A DNA stretch of 64,000 bases from the NCBI GenBank assembly GCA_028023455.1, contig JAQFVV010006650.1, positions 487,185 to 551,184 of the forward strand, given 5' to 3'. The DNA is from Epiperipatus broadwayi. Its lineage: Eukaryota > Onychophora > Udeonychophora > Euonychophora > Peripatidae. Shown in pieces: positions 15,440-32,232 of the stretch. The position numbers were made by a program, and so were the translations under genes. The notes below the pieces were generated by a model. It was not told where the DNA came from and searched no databases. It worked only from the letters and a program-made list of their open reading frames with translations. Numbering within the stretch: the stretch's first letter is position 1; every line of letters begins with the position of its first letter.

Positions 15440-17978
15440 CAATCCCCTCTTCCTAAAGTCAGGTCTATTTATTTAACATTCTTATCTCCCATGTAAACTT
15501 TGTTTTTCATCTTTTAATTACTTAAACAGTATATGCTGAGTGCTATTTTAATACCACACTTAATCTAATTAAATATCTCACCAGGATACTTAAACTCATT
15601 AATACCAAATTAAATCTCCACTTTTAAAATAGATTATAATTACCAAAAAAAATGTAAACAACTTTTAAATTACAAATTTAATATAAAAAACTGTCCTTGA
15701 AAGAAAATAAATGTGTGCTGGGATGTAAACTTATATTACAAAAGAATAAATGATGGATTATAATCTAACTTAAAATGTCACAATGGAACTATTAAAATGG
15801 AAATTATCCCATTTAACTGACCTATCACCCAATCAAAAAAATTATTTGCTATTACTTTTATTGTAAAATTCTTATCATGTCTGGATTTTTGTTATAGTTT
15901 TGCTTAAAACCATTACTTTATTTTACAAAATATCTGTCTCCAATTTTATAATCCAAGAATGATAATGAAGTTCATTCCATTAAATGTCTGACTGACTATT
16001 AAACATCTAAACTCAGTCAGGCGGTTCTTTTTCTTTTACAACTAGTTTTCTGAAATAAGTTCCTTTCCATCTCTTTTATCTTTTCAGACTTCTTTCTTAA
16101 TTTACAGTCAAATTAGAAATTATCTTTACTCTTTTTCTGTTTATTGTAGCAAGGATGTAATTAGTGTAACTAAGCAGTGCATATGTCATATGTGACATTT
16201 TAAATTTTGTACATTTTTTCATGTTGTTTTTACTTGTGCAATAAGAACAACACTAGTTGTTTTCCAGAGGTTTGTAATCTGCAGTTGAGCCTTGTTTGCC
16301 ATGATTTTTGGGTTTCTGTTCACTGCCCTAGTACATTGTAAATCTGCTGTGTTTTTTAAGTTTCATATGCTATTCCTTTTTGTATCTCAAGTGTATATTA
16401 ACCCTGTTTTACTTAGAAAAACTTGCCTAAACTTGTTATCATACACATCTTATATTATTTGTTTTACTAGTATGCATTTCAGTTCAGTTCTTAATAAGCA
16501 TTTCTTAGTGTGTATATACAAACCTACATAATAAATTGGGATGTTTACACACACTGACTTGATTCTTTTTCTGCAGCATTGTAAGCACAATATTTCTAGA
16601 TATAGTATATTTAAAGCATACATTTAACTTCTCAATCAATTCTTCATAAAGAATATTTTCTAAAATCTTTGGATTGCACAGTTGATTGGCTAATTTAGAA
16701 AAAAAAAACATTGACTGTCATTCACATCAATGTTGTCACTTATTATGTATAATCATATCTCACTCTACATAAGAAACACGGATGTGCCATTCCATTTCAT
16801 TGTCATTATCAAATTCAATTAGGAAACTGTTTTATATTGACATTTTTCAGTTTCTTCATCAAGTTTTTTGCTATTCTCTCTGTTCACAAGTCTTCACTTC
16901 TCAGTTATCTCAAATGTTAAACAAAACCAGCACATTTTCAAATTGTCCATTGCCTCAGTCTGCTACTATGTACACATTTCATGAGCTGTCCAAATTATTA
17001 CAATAAACAATTTTAAAAACTGTCAAATGGCATCATCTTAGTAAATTCAGGAGTGATCATCTATCACCAATCACCATTTGAATACACATGTATATTTTGT
17101 TTAAATAAGCACTTAACTCAGAGATTAGCAAGTAGAGTTTATTTATGCTATATAAATATGCATAACAGATAATTATCCATTTTAAGCATTACAGTAATCT
17201 TGCTTGCTGGATAATCTCATAATAAACATATTTGCAATTAGAATTAGATTATCCCTTTACAAAATCTGCAATGCATAACTCACATATTTAACACCTGGTA
17301 AATATAGTGGTTTGTCTATTATTAATTTCTTTCATTTTCTTTCAATAGTCTTTCGTCTCTGTCAATTACTAACAGTGTTTAGTCTCCATCACATTATCTG
17401 TATTATTCGTCTAATTTTTATAATTTGAAAATTAGAATGCATTTGTTAATTTTGCATATCTGCATATGTTAAATTATTTAAAGTGTAACTTTACTGATAT
17501 TTTTGTTAACTATATGTCCCACTAATATATACCCATGCAAAAATGTAGATTTTATTTACAACACTTTCCAAATACATGTATTAATTATTTAGTCAATTTT
17601 ATAAGAATATTTTTTATTTTTTTTTTAAATCAAATAAAAAAATATTTTTATACATGATAAAAAATATTTGTATTTTTATGTACGTTTCATTTTTTAATCT
17701 AAGCAAATCAAGTTCATTCTTTTTTAAAATAAGTTAATGAATCAAATTTTGAGAGGTCGCATTCTCCTATTTATTCATAGTTGATAGTAAATATATTAAT
17801 GTTTATGCATAGGCAAATAATGTAAACGGCTTTCCACCCTTAATTAAACTTACAATATTTGTTTCAGTTTTGTTTTAAATGCTAGGTAGTCCAGCTGAAT
17901 TATAAGTGTAAACAATGAGCACAGTATATCATAGATGATGCGTTTTAAATCATTTTATGTTTGCAATATATATTTTAA
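15440..17978. other. AT-rich DNA, no gene seen
   Basis: Open frames here (16292-16531 and 16505-16711 on opposite strands, and 16782-17006) are short, overlap on both strands and have hydrophobic, AT-driven composition. None has a family motif or credible splice context. Confidence 0.5.
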
Positions 17979-17979
17979 T

Positions 17980-18130
17980 ATATAGGGTATATGAGCACAG
18001 ACTTTCACAAGATCCACCAATCTCCACATTATCTCATAACACTGATATGTTGTGTTCACGGGTGTCAGTGTTATGAGACAGTGTGGAGAATGGTAGGTCG
18101 TGTGAAAGTCTGTGCTCATTTACCCTATAT
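17980..18130. mobile_element. 151-bp foldback (MITE-like) element
   Basis: An almost fully palindromic sequence. The left arm begins ATATAGGGTA and runs through GAGCACAGACTTTCACA. The right arm carries the reverse complement and ends TACCCTATAT. The two arms of about 68 bp meet around 18050-18060 in a short loop that includes GTGTTCACGGG. There are a few mismatches and small indels. It has no coding capacity, and the form is that of a foldback or MITE. The family is not recognised and no target-site duplication is certain. Confidence 0.75.
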
Positions 18131-19803
18131 ATTACATATATAGACACAGGTATATAATAAACCTATATGTTTCAGTTAATATATATTTTAAGTCAAAATT
18201 AAAACCAAGCATGAGATTCAGGACATTAATTTGATACTGAGACAAATGCTTGTTATAAAAGCTAGACCATCTTATAATTATATTGTTTGTTTTTACAATC
18301 AGAACATCAAATTTTATCTGCCCAACAAAGGATATCCTAAAAGACAATAGGGGGGCAAATCGTAAATCTGTTTATGATTAAACTGAAAGAATCAAAGTCA
18401 AAAACTTGAGACGTTACATTTACTAGGTATTTAAGTCACACAATTCTAATAATAATTAATTAATAAAGCTATACTTAACTTTAATAGTATATATTAAAAA
18501 TTTGTTATATATTCTCTATCTGTTATTTCAACTTTTAAATGATAATTATTTCTATATAACGCTTTTTATTTGAATTTTATATAAATAATCAAGTAGTACT
18601 GATATAAACGAAACTATAGATATATTAAATATTATTACGATGTGTAATATTAATCTTTATGCGCCTTGGCGTAATAAATTTAAAGTAGAAGGAATTATCA
18701 ATAAATTCATACTTGTTACCTTCTAAAGAATAGAAAGTTTATATATATATATAACATCACGTAATTATGTTAAGATATATATTTTCAATTTATTAATTCC
18801 TTCACAAGTGTTTAAATCTCAGTAAAATCAAATAAAATGAAAATTCTTATAATGTTTTCACATTTTACTAGACGTTTAAAAACAAAACGTAAAGAAAATT
18901 TTAATTAACTGAGTAATTTTAATTACATTTTGAAAAATTTAGTACTCAAAAAAATGTTGAGATTTTTAATAAACTGAAAATTAGTTATATATGTGACTAA
19001 CAACGAGTTATTTTCTCAGATAGAAACAATTATAAAAATGGGTACTTTTGATTTTAAATTTATATTTTAATTAAAAATTACTTTAGATTTTTCCAATCGG
19101 TACTTTGTTTTCAATGGAATTAATACTAGCTTCATAGAGCAACCTTAATCTTTATATTAGCCATTTGTTATCAAAACATTACTCACATATGAAAACAAGC
19201 ATTGATATTTAATTCTATATTTATATATAACATTACTTTTTTGCTCTTTAGTAATAGTAATCTTCATATTGTACTCAGCTATACATATTAAGTGGAATGT
19301 AATGTTAATATTAAATAATGTATCACATACATATGTTAAAGTCCCATTCTCATTACAAAAAAACAAAAAAAAAAAACAAAAAAAAAAAACAAATAATGAA
19401 CACCATGTATAAGATTTCTAATTTTGGTTTTTATGACTTTTAAATCTATTCACTCTATTATTTTTAGCTTATTGTATTACAACATATTTATTTGTAGGTG
19501 ACACTGTTAATTTCTAGTACATATGTTAATTCAATTGAAGTTATGAAATATTAATGTATTAATTCAAACCAGAATCTGAAGAGATAGTACCGTTTAACAG
19601 ACAGCAAAGTCAAAATGTAATTTATTTCAGACTCCATGTGAATGGTAAATTTTGTCCTTTGTAATCTGGTTTCATAATAAATTTTGAGGTTATTTCAATA
19701 ACTTTTTGATAAATCAAAAACTTTGTTACTTGGGTAGTTTATTAATGATTTGTTATTATTTTTTACACAATAATTATTAAAAAACAAACATATACACAAT
19801 AAC

Positions 19804-19806
<3 letters not shown>
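18131..19806. other. AT-rich DNA, no gene seen
   Basis: Mostly A/T, with a triple A-rich run near 19360-19392. No supportable gene or RNA was found. Confidence 0.5.
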
Positions 19807-19845
<39 letters not shown>

Positions 19846-19895
19846 CTTGTATATATGTTTATCTATTGATCATATATATATATATATATATATAT
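19807..19895. repeat. (AT)n tracts with flanking inverted repeat
   Basis: There are two (AT)n runs, at 19807-19842 and 19872-19894. The second is flanked by TCTATTGATCAT on the left and ATGATCAATAGA on the right, so it forms a palindrome whose centre is the microsatellite. The right flank is the first part of the hammerhead repeat that follows. Confidence 0.9.
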
Positions 19896-19987
19896 GATCA
19901 ATAGATGGAGCTTTACCAAGACCTCCAAACAAGCGTATTTGTTTACATAAATGTCAGAGTCAATATTCACTGTCTCTTTCATTTTGC

Positions 19988-20045
19988 TCTACCCTCAGAT
20001 CAGCTGATTTCAAGCTGATTTCCTCTCATCAGTAGGGATAGAAGT
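19988..20045 (-). ncRNA. Hammerhead ribozyme, degraded
   Basis: Read on the minus strand, the core CTGATGA (20026-20032) and GAAA are present. A palindromic stem III (ATCAGCTGAT) is followed by C at the cleavage position. Stem I has one mismatch, and stem II pairs only three bases because GAGC has become GAGG. The fold is recognisable, but activity is doubtful. Confidence 0.6.
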
Positions 20046-20401
20046 TAGAAACTAGACCTAAATATTAACTCCAAGCATTTATGCAAAACGTTTCTATCAG
20101 TTTGCAAGCATGAATTTTTGGACACCTAAATGTCTTCAAACTCAGCCTATCAAACTAGATACCTATATGGGTCTGATAGCAGTTCAGATTCTCCACATAT
20201 TGAAAGCTTCTGCAATGTATATCATTGCAAGCAAACTTTAAAGGTACATTTTTTGTGAAAAACAAAAACAAGTTTTATATATGTAAAAACCTGCTATCAC
20301 TTGTATTAATGATCAGTAGATGGAGCTTTACCAAGACCTCCAAACAAGCGTATTTGTTTACATAAATGTCAGAGTTAATATTCACTGTCTCTTTCATTTT
20401 G

Positions 20402-20455
20402 CTCCACCCTCAGATCAGCCAATTTCAAGCTGATTTGCTCTCATCAGTGATATAG
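20402..20455 (-). ncRNA. Hammerhead ribozyme cut by inversion junction
   Basis: The minus-strand core CTGATGA (20441-20447), stem II with GAGC/GCTT, GAAA and a wobble-containing stem III are intact. The 5' strand of stem I keeps only about three base pairs because the repeat switches orientation at about 20450. It is probably inactive as it stands. Confidence 0.6.
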
Positions 20456-20628
20456 ATTGCAGAAGCTTTCACTATGTGGAGAATCTGAACTGATATCAGA
20501 CCCATATAGCTATCTAGTTTGATAAGCTGAGTTTGAAGACATTTAGGTGTCTAAAAATTTCATGCTTGCAAACTGATAGAAACGTTTTGCATAAACGCTT
20601 GGAGTTAATATTTAGGTCTAGTTTCTAA

Positions 20629-20687
20629 CTTCTATCTTTCACTGATGAGAGCAAATCAGCTTGAAATCAGCTGATCTGAGGGTGGAG
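20629..20687 (+). ncRNA. Type I hammerhead ribozyme in 415-bp repeat
   Basis: This is the best-preserved copy of the 415-bp family. Stem I pairs CTTTCA (20636-20641) with TGAGGG (20677-20682). A small internal loop follows (TAT against T), then CTTC (20629-20632) pairs with GGAG (20684-20687). The catalytic core CTGATGA is at 20642-20648. Stem II is GAGC/GCTT with loop AAATCA. GAAA lies at 20663-20666. Stem III is a short palindrome ending in AT, with C17 at 20676, so cleavage is predicted between 20676 and 20677. Closed stems II and III with an open stem I define type I, and an internal loop in stem I is the usual partner of loop II in natural hammerheads. All core positions required by the family are present. 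Activity is inferred, not shown. Confidence 0.8.
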
Positions 20688-20828
20688 CAAAATGAAAGAG
20701 ACAGTGAATATTGACTCTGACGTTTATGTATACAAATACGCTTGTTTGGAGGTCTTGGTAAAGCTCCATCTATTGATCATTAATACAAGCTATAGCAGTT
20801 TTTTACGTATATAAAACTTGTTTTTGTT

Positions 20829-20835
<7 letters not shown>

Positions 20836-20876
<41 letters not shown>

Positions 20877-23734
20877 ATGTGTGTGTGTTTTAACAAGTTC
20901 TAGCAATGATAATGAAGAGAAGCACAATTGATACAATGACAATTTCTCATGAAACTGATTTTAACACCTTATAAATATCATATTAAAATATTTTGAAACA
21001 TTCTAAAAATAATAAAGACAATTTAAAATTTTAAAGTATAGCTTTATAAATTTATCAGTGTGTCATCTTTAATCATTCTTATTTTAAAAGTAAATTTCAA
21101 TCAGCAAATATTTTCTTGATTTTTTAGAACCATTGATTTTGTGATTTGTTTCCAATAATAACAAAAAAAAACCTTTGTTGTTATACTGCACTATGTTTAT
21201 TATTACTTTTTAATATTTGCAAAAATTTCAAATATGATTTTTTTAAATGTTTTTCATTGGCAAACATATTTCTAACAAATCAAGCAAAACTTATTGAATA
21301 CTAATTTAAAATAGAGTTTAATATTAAAATCAAATGTTAAACATTGACAATAAGTGTTATCATGGTTAACAATAGAAAATATACTTTAAAACATTTAATA
21401 TGATCAATATTGACATTAATAATTATCTACAAATTTGGAATAATCATAGTTGTTTACCCATGATATCACTCAGAATACTCGAAAGAAAATGGTACATTTT
21501 ATATCCCTCTACTATCTATGATAACACAAAAATATTTAAAATTAATTTGTATAATTTTATTAATAAGATAAATATAATAATGTGAAATCTGAACAATGGG
21601 TTTAAATAAAACTCATTGCAAAATTAAATAAATGTTTGTTCTTAAAATTGTAATCCCAATCTTTAATTGAAACTTTCATAAAATTATTTATCATAAATGG
21701 TAAAGTTTTGAGATCTGCATAGGGATTGTTTATCTGATAGATTGAGATTTCTGGTATCTTAAAAATTCAGGACTCAAGAAAACATTTTCCATATAGAAAA
21801 TACACCAACAACGAAAATTAAACAATTAACAATACATTTATTAATCAAATAGAACATAAAGTATGTACAAAATCATTAAAAGATTACAGGCTAGCATAAG
21901 CATTGTTTCTGAATACTAGAATGCATGTATTACAACTTGAGATTGCCTCATATATATATAAAAACAAAATAATTGTTTAAGTTACAGACACTTCTTAAAT
22001 AATACATTATATTCACAAATTTGTAAATGACAATATCAAATTAAACAATCTAGTTGTAATGTATGGCTGATATATTTCAAAGCTATTTTTATTTAGCTGT
22101 TACATTAAACAAATGTCCAATGATAAAATTTATGAATAAAATAGTAGCTTTAATTTAAAATTAATAGACATTCTCCAAAATATCCTTATTCAAATTATGA
22201 ATTAAGCTATCTTCATCATTATATGAAGTATAATAAAAATAAATGATGTTTGTATAATTACAAAAGACTGGATTTAAACTACTACCCTAATATAATGGTA
22301 ATAACTTTACTACAGCAGTGAATCAATTAACTTATTGTCTATTCTATTGAAATAAACTAAAAAAAGCATGAGTCATACATTAAAAGTCATACTCATTAAT
22401 AAATTATTTAACTATTATCCACATGAAAAATAATAAAAATATAACTCTAAATCACTTAATGATCCAGCGATCAATATCTTGCAAGCATTGATAAAAATAA
22501 ACATTGTGTATGTGCATTCCTATGATATCTAAGCATTTAAAAATACACACTTTTAAAGTAATTCTATTCTGTTGATTTGCTTGTGGACTACTAGCAAGGA
22601 TCAGTAGCACAATACAGACATTGACTTACTTAACTAAGGCACTACAATGACAAAATGCACCCTGAGGAACTAACACCTCAAAACTAACATATCAATGCCA
22701 TAACTTTTAATAAACACAATAATCTACACCTTCAGTGATGGAAAAATATATATTTAATTCATATGAGAGACAAAATACTATCTAAGCTCTTCAAAGCAAA
22801 TACTCTAATAAATAAATGGTGGCTTTCATGGTCTATCTCTCAGGCATAAATGTTGGAGTGACACAATCTTACCAGCAATGTAAATGGAAAAACACCAAAA
22901 ATAGAACTCTCTTTGGATTTAGCTGCATCAGCTACATGATAAATACAATCTCAACTTTAGATGATCCTCTCTTGGAACCTTGCCACATTGGCAATACAAT
23001 AAATATACTATGAAATATATCACAAATTACCTCATGAAAAAATACAGAGTACAATGAGGAGAACATCTCCATCCCACAAAGCACAATACATAACATCTAA
23101 CAAAGTATGCAGATAAAAAGCACAGTCCAACACTAAACACTGGCAATATTGCAAATTATCATTAATAATAATAATAACTTCAAGTTTACACTAAAAAATT
23201 AATATGTTAACCAATGTATGCAACTATTGAGTAACAAGAAAATATATCAGTCAAACGACTGTAAAATATATCTAAAATAATAGAATAAAATTTAGCTTTA
23301 AATAAAGAACACACACACATAAAATTAATAGTATAATACTTATTTTAAAATAAAGGGGACATAATCAAAAAAAAGAAAATTGTTTGTCCAAATGGTTAAG
23401 AATGAAATAAAATTCCATTAAAATATTTTATTAAAAGTAAGCTATTAAAGCATGATAATTGTAAATTATGTACTTCTTATAAATTTAAGAAAGCTTTTTT
23501 ACCCATAAAAATATATTAAAATATCACAAAATACTCCTCATATAAGATAAATATCTCATATGCATAAAATATAAACCACAAATTTTACCTGCATCTTATC
23601 ATAGTAGAAGGATATTTTTTATACAGAAATAGTAGTAATACCTACACATATTATCATAAACTCTTAAAAGGAGTACATAATAAAGGTAAACACCTTTAAA
23701 CATAAATGTTATAAAAATAAAAACTAATTTTATC

Positions 23735-23737
<3 letters not shown>
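20836..23737. other. AT-rich DNA with short GT/AT run, no gene
   Basis: It begins with an (AT)n(GT)n run at 20833-20888 that borders the 415-bp repeat. The rest is AT-rich. An open frame at 22816-23013 (65 codons) lies in a slightly less AT-rich patch but shows no recognisable motif, and I do not call it a gene. Confidence 0.5.
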
Positions 23738-23784
<47 letters not shown>

Positions 23785-23799
23785 GATATAAATTAATAG

Positions 23800-23841
<42 letters not shown>

Positions 23842-23851
23842 CTATTAGTTG
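23731..23851. repeat. Two adjacent (AT)n-centred palindromes
   Basis: The first (AT)n run (23738-23780) is flanked by ATCAATT and AATTGAT. The second (about 23804-23836) is flanked by TAATAGTTTTAA and TTAAAACTATTA. Each microsatellite therefore sits at the centre of an inverted repeat with non-AT arms, the form expected after a template switch at an AT hairpin. Confidence 0.85.
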
Positions 23852-24156
23852 TTTGGCAGAATTACTGCCACAGTTAGTTACCGATCAAAGGCATATAGTC
23901 CTTTTCAGCTGCTCATCCAAAAATAAAGCATAAGCATTAATGAATATGCATTTTATTTAATGAAAAATTATGACAACTGTAAGTCTTTGCAATTTAATAA
24001 TAGAAAATATACACTAATAAAAGTTTTATTTCTAATGACAACAGGTTTGGATCAAAGTACGAACACACATATATAAGATAAGCTAGCTATACGAAAGACT
24101 CCAAAATATTAAAAGTGGTCCAGAAAATTATTAAAGGAGAATTATAGTTTCTATAT

Positions 24157-24235
24157 TTGTCTGGTGGCCTAGCAATTAGTGTAGCTGCCTTCCAAGCTAA
24201 GTATTATTAAAGCTACTTTTATGAAGTATTACATT
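24157..24235 (+). repeat. Possible decayed tRNA-derived SINE head
   Basis: GGTGGCCTAGCAATTAGTGT followed by a GCCTTCCAAGCT block resembles the A-box half of tRNA-derived SINEs. The expected B box (GTTCGANNCC) is not recognisable downstream, and no tail or target duplication is seen. This is a weak call. Confidence 0.3.
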
Positions 24236-25272
<1,037 letters not shown>

Positions 25273-25595
25273 CACTTACCTAAGTTAATCCATCACTCAA
25301 AACCATGGCAGAAGAATGACATTAATATCTTTCATTTTTCTTCATAGCCCTTCAAAATGTATTTCCATACTGAGGATTGCAATGAATATGCCATCCCTAA
25401 TAACAAGTAGTTAATTTTTATCAATAATTAATAATAGTAATAATAATAAGTCAGATGTCACATGACTTATATATAGCTTGCAATTACCAATATGTAAACT
25501 TAAGAGCATGCTAACGCTCTAAACAAGTTTTTTTTTTTTTATTATGATAAATGCTACTACCAGAGAAGACATTCAAATCATCTTTATCTTAGATT

Positions 25596-25651
25596 GTCCC
25601 CATCCCCAGACTGGTTTCGACCTATGGGTCTCTTCAGTGAGGAGTTGGGAC
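25596..25651 (-). ncRNA. Compact hammerhead ribozyme, 2-bp stem III
   Basis: Read on the minus strand. Stem I pairs TCCTCA (25638-25643) with TGGGGA (25603-25608). An internal loop follows (AAC against TG), then GTCCC (25647-25651) pairs with GGGAC (25596-25600). The catalytic core CTGAAGA lies at 25631-25637. Stem II is GACC/GGTC with a four-base loop (25619-25630). GAAAC (25614-25618) leads into a stem III of only two pairs (AC with GT) closed by a two-base loop. The cleavage triplet GTC lies at 25609-25611, with cleavage predicted between 25609 and 25608. Every required core residue is present. Such minimal stem III hammerheads are known from Penelope-like elements, where they lie in the terminal repeats. 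Here a Penelope-type endonuclease lies about 0.75 kb upstream on the same strand. Activity is inferred from the fold. Confidence 0.85.
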
Positions 25652-26107
25652 ATTAGATTCAAAAAACCCACTCAAGCTAAGCATTTATCTAAAAGATAAT
25701 TCTCAAGAAGAAGATCTAAATCTTTAGACATCTGCATGTCTTTAAAGTCAGTTCAACTGAAATAATTAATATAATTTGAATATTATAATAAAAAACTTCA
25801 ATACAGTTTGTAATTTATTCAAAAGAATACTAAAATAATCACTATATACAAAATAAAATAATAAATAAAATAAAATGTGAATGAAATACTAAATTCATTA
25901 TAGAATTAAGCTTGAGGTACATAAGTTAGTAGTTTAGAGTCAGTGTGATGTAATATTATTTATCCTATCTATATAGGTTTTGAAGCCTCGTATTGCTTCA
26001 TGTTTCTGTGACCATAAATTTAGTAGTAGCTTCATCAACTGCCACATCTCTTTGCATTTGATATGTGGCTTTGAAATTTACATTGCAGTAGTCTATAAAT
26101 GGACTAA
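25652..26107. other. Sequence between ribozyme and (AT)n; possible element body
   Basis: AT-rich sequence between the compact hammerhead and the (AT)n tract that borders the Penelope palindrome. It may belong to the 3' terminal region of the Penelope-like copy, since ribozyme and endonuclease have the same orientation, but no second copy is available in the window to fix the boundaries. Confidence 0.35.
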
Positions 26108-26211
<104 letters not shown>

Positions 26212-26402
26212 TTGATATCTGTATTCGTTTCACAATATATGTAATATACAAATCAATATATATATATATCAAAATACAGTACAATTTATATAAATTATAT
26301 TCTTTTAGAAGTACTTTCGACTATACACTTTGTAGTCTTTATCAACTATATAACGTTGAATAATCAAAATGAGACAACACTTAACAATACCCATAGTTCA
26401 AT

Positions 26403-26795
26403 TCAGATTTCCCACAATTCTGTTATCTTAACATTTGAATACTGGTGATTCATTAACATTTGACGATTTCTTGAAATCAACATAGCCTCTTTTATTTTAC
26501 ATTTATTATGACAATGTTCAATTTGAATAATTTTCATATTTTTATAATCAAATTTAAATCCATATTGGCAAGATTTATTATGATCAAATATAACAGATGA
26601 TGAAGGTTTATTTACATCTGTTCCATATTGATTCTCTTTTTGAATTCTATTATATAAAAGCATATGTTCTTTTATTCTCTTCTCAAATGTACACTTAGAT
26701 TCACCAATGTATTGTATGCCGCATCCACATATCAATCTATATATAATAGAATTTTGATTAAACTTTGAATTTTGAATTTTAGAATTATTAAGCAA
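26403..26795 (-). pseudogene. Penelope-like GIY-YIG endonuclease, left arm
   Basis: A 130-codon fragment without the reverse transcriptase that precedes this domain in complete Penelope-like elements. The domain nicks DNA for insertion. The Tyr motif IIYRL (about residues 18-22) and QYIGES (about 32-37) are the two halves of the GIY-YIG signature. KRIKEH follows, then a spaced DHNKSCQYGFKF block and KIKEAMLISR, which holds the conserved glutamate position. In related endonucleases an arginine follows YIGET by two residues. Here that place holds cysteine (GESKC), in both arms, so the catalytic arginine is probably missing. The right arm differs at about ten residues. The start codon is only the first Met in the open frame and is not meaningful in a truncated copy. 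I am confident of the domain and infer that it is not functional. Confidence 0.8.
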
Positions 26796-26821
26796 TCTAT
26801 TTATGTTATAACATAAATAGA

Positions 26822-27223
26822 TTGCTTAGATTGCTTAATAATTCTAAAATTCAAAATTCAAAGTTTAATCAAAATTCTATTATATATAGATTGATATGTG
26901 GATGCGGCGTACAATACATTGGTGAATCTAAGTGTACATTTGAGAAGAGAATAAAAGAACATATGCTTTTATATAATAGAATTCAAAAAGAGAATCAATA
27001 TGGAACAGATGTAAATAAACCTCCATCATCTGTTATATTTGATCATAATAAATCTTGTCAATATGGATTTAAATTTCATTACAAAAATATGAAAATTGTT
27101 CAAATTGAACATTGTCATAATAAACGTAAAATAAAAGAGGCTATGTTGATTTCAAGAAATCATCAAATGTTAGTGAATTGCCACTCATCAAATGTTAAGA
27201 TAACAGAATTGTGGGAAATCTGA
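26822..27223 (+). pseudogene. Penelope-like GIY-YIG endonuclease, right arm
   Basis: A 133-codon mirror copy of the left-arm frame, intact to its stop at 27223. It has GCGVQYIGES where the left arm has GCGIQYIGES, and the same cysteine in place of the expected catalytic arginine. Comparing the arms codon by codon, I count only about two synonymous differences against at least ten that change an amino acid, so neither arm looks selected for protein function since the palindrome formed. The frame begins inside the palindrome centre, so no natural promoter or start is evident. Confidence 0.8.
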
Positions 27224-27360
27224 ATTGAACTATGGGTATTGTTAAGTGTTGTCTCGTTTTGATTATTCAACGTTATATAGTTGATAAAGACTACAAAGTG
27301 TATAGTCGAAAGTACGTCTAAAAGAATATAATTTATATAAATTGTACTGTATTTTGATAT

Positions 27361-27470
27361 ATATATTGATTTGTATATTACATCTATATATATATATATA
27401 TATATATATATAGATGTAATATACAAATCAATATATATATAATAATATATATATATATATATATATTATC
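27361..27470. repeat. (AT)n-centred palindrome at right edge
   Basis: TTGATTTGTATATTACATC leads into (AT)n, and its reverse complement follows (about 27415-27433), then a further AT run to about 27469. It is a second small inverted duplication at the outer edge of the Penelope palindrome. Confidence 0.85.
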
Positions 27471-31978
<4,508 letters not shown>

Positions 31979-32091
31979 GCTTATAAAGTGGTTAATCAAA
32001 TGCATAAGCAATCAACATCAAAAGCTTTAAACAATTTCCAGCAAAGTTTTTAAAATTCTAAGGCTATTTCATTTTTTTTAATACAATAGAT

Positions 32092-32176
32092 ACAAAGTAT
32101 CTCAATTCCTTGTTCCCATTCAGAGGGTCACAATATATATACAAAGTATCTCAATTTCTTGTGCCTATTCAGAGGG

Positions 32177-32228
<52 letters not shown>
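32092..32228. repeat. 49-bp tandem duplication plus (AT)n
   Basis: ACAAAGTATCTCAATT starts at 32092 and again at 32141. Both copies run through CAGAGGGTCAC into AT repeats, short after the first copy and about 25 units after the second (to 32228). The duplication therefore includes the microsatellite. Confidence 0.9.

Positions 32229-32232
<4 letters not shown>

Larger units (their letters stand above)
19862..20835. repeat. 415-bp hammerhead repeat, inverted cluster
   Basis: One complete unit runs in minus orientation from 19896 to 20310 (415 bp), followed by a partial minus unit at 20311-20449. The orientation then flips near 20450, and a partial plus-orientation unit continues to about 20833, where an (AT)n run begins. 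The shared landmarks are AGATGGAGCTTTACC at one end, a block matching CATATGGGTCTGATA and its relatives, and AAAACTTGTTTTTGTTTTTC at the other end. The sequence is clearly homologous to the 405-bp units at 38-41 kb but well diverged from them. Each copy carries a hammerhead ribozyme motif, annotated separately. The repeat encodes no protein. It is best read as a retrozyme-like or satellite element. Confidence 0.85.
26241..27381. mobile_element. Palindrome of two Penelope-like 3' ends, head to head
   Basis: A 1.14-kb inverted repeat with its centre near 26808. The left arm carries the endonuclease frame on the minus strand and the right arm carries it on the plus strand, so the two fragments point outward. 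The innermost 38 bases (26790-26827) are a perfect palindrome. The arms match base for base over most of about 570 bp and include non-coding sequence beyond the stop codons, out to GTAATATACAAATC on the left and its complement on the right. Both outer edges run into (AT)n. No reverse transcriptase part remains. The arrangement is either a foldback copy or an inverted duplication of a 5'-truncated Penelope-like element. Confidence 0.85.
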
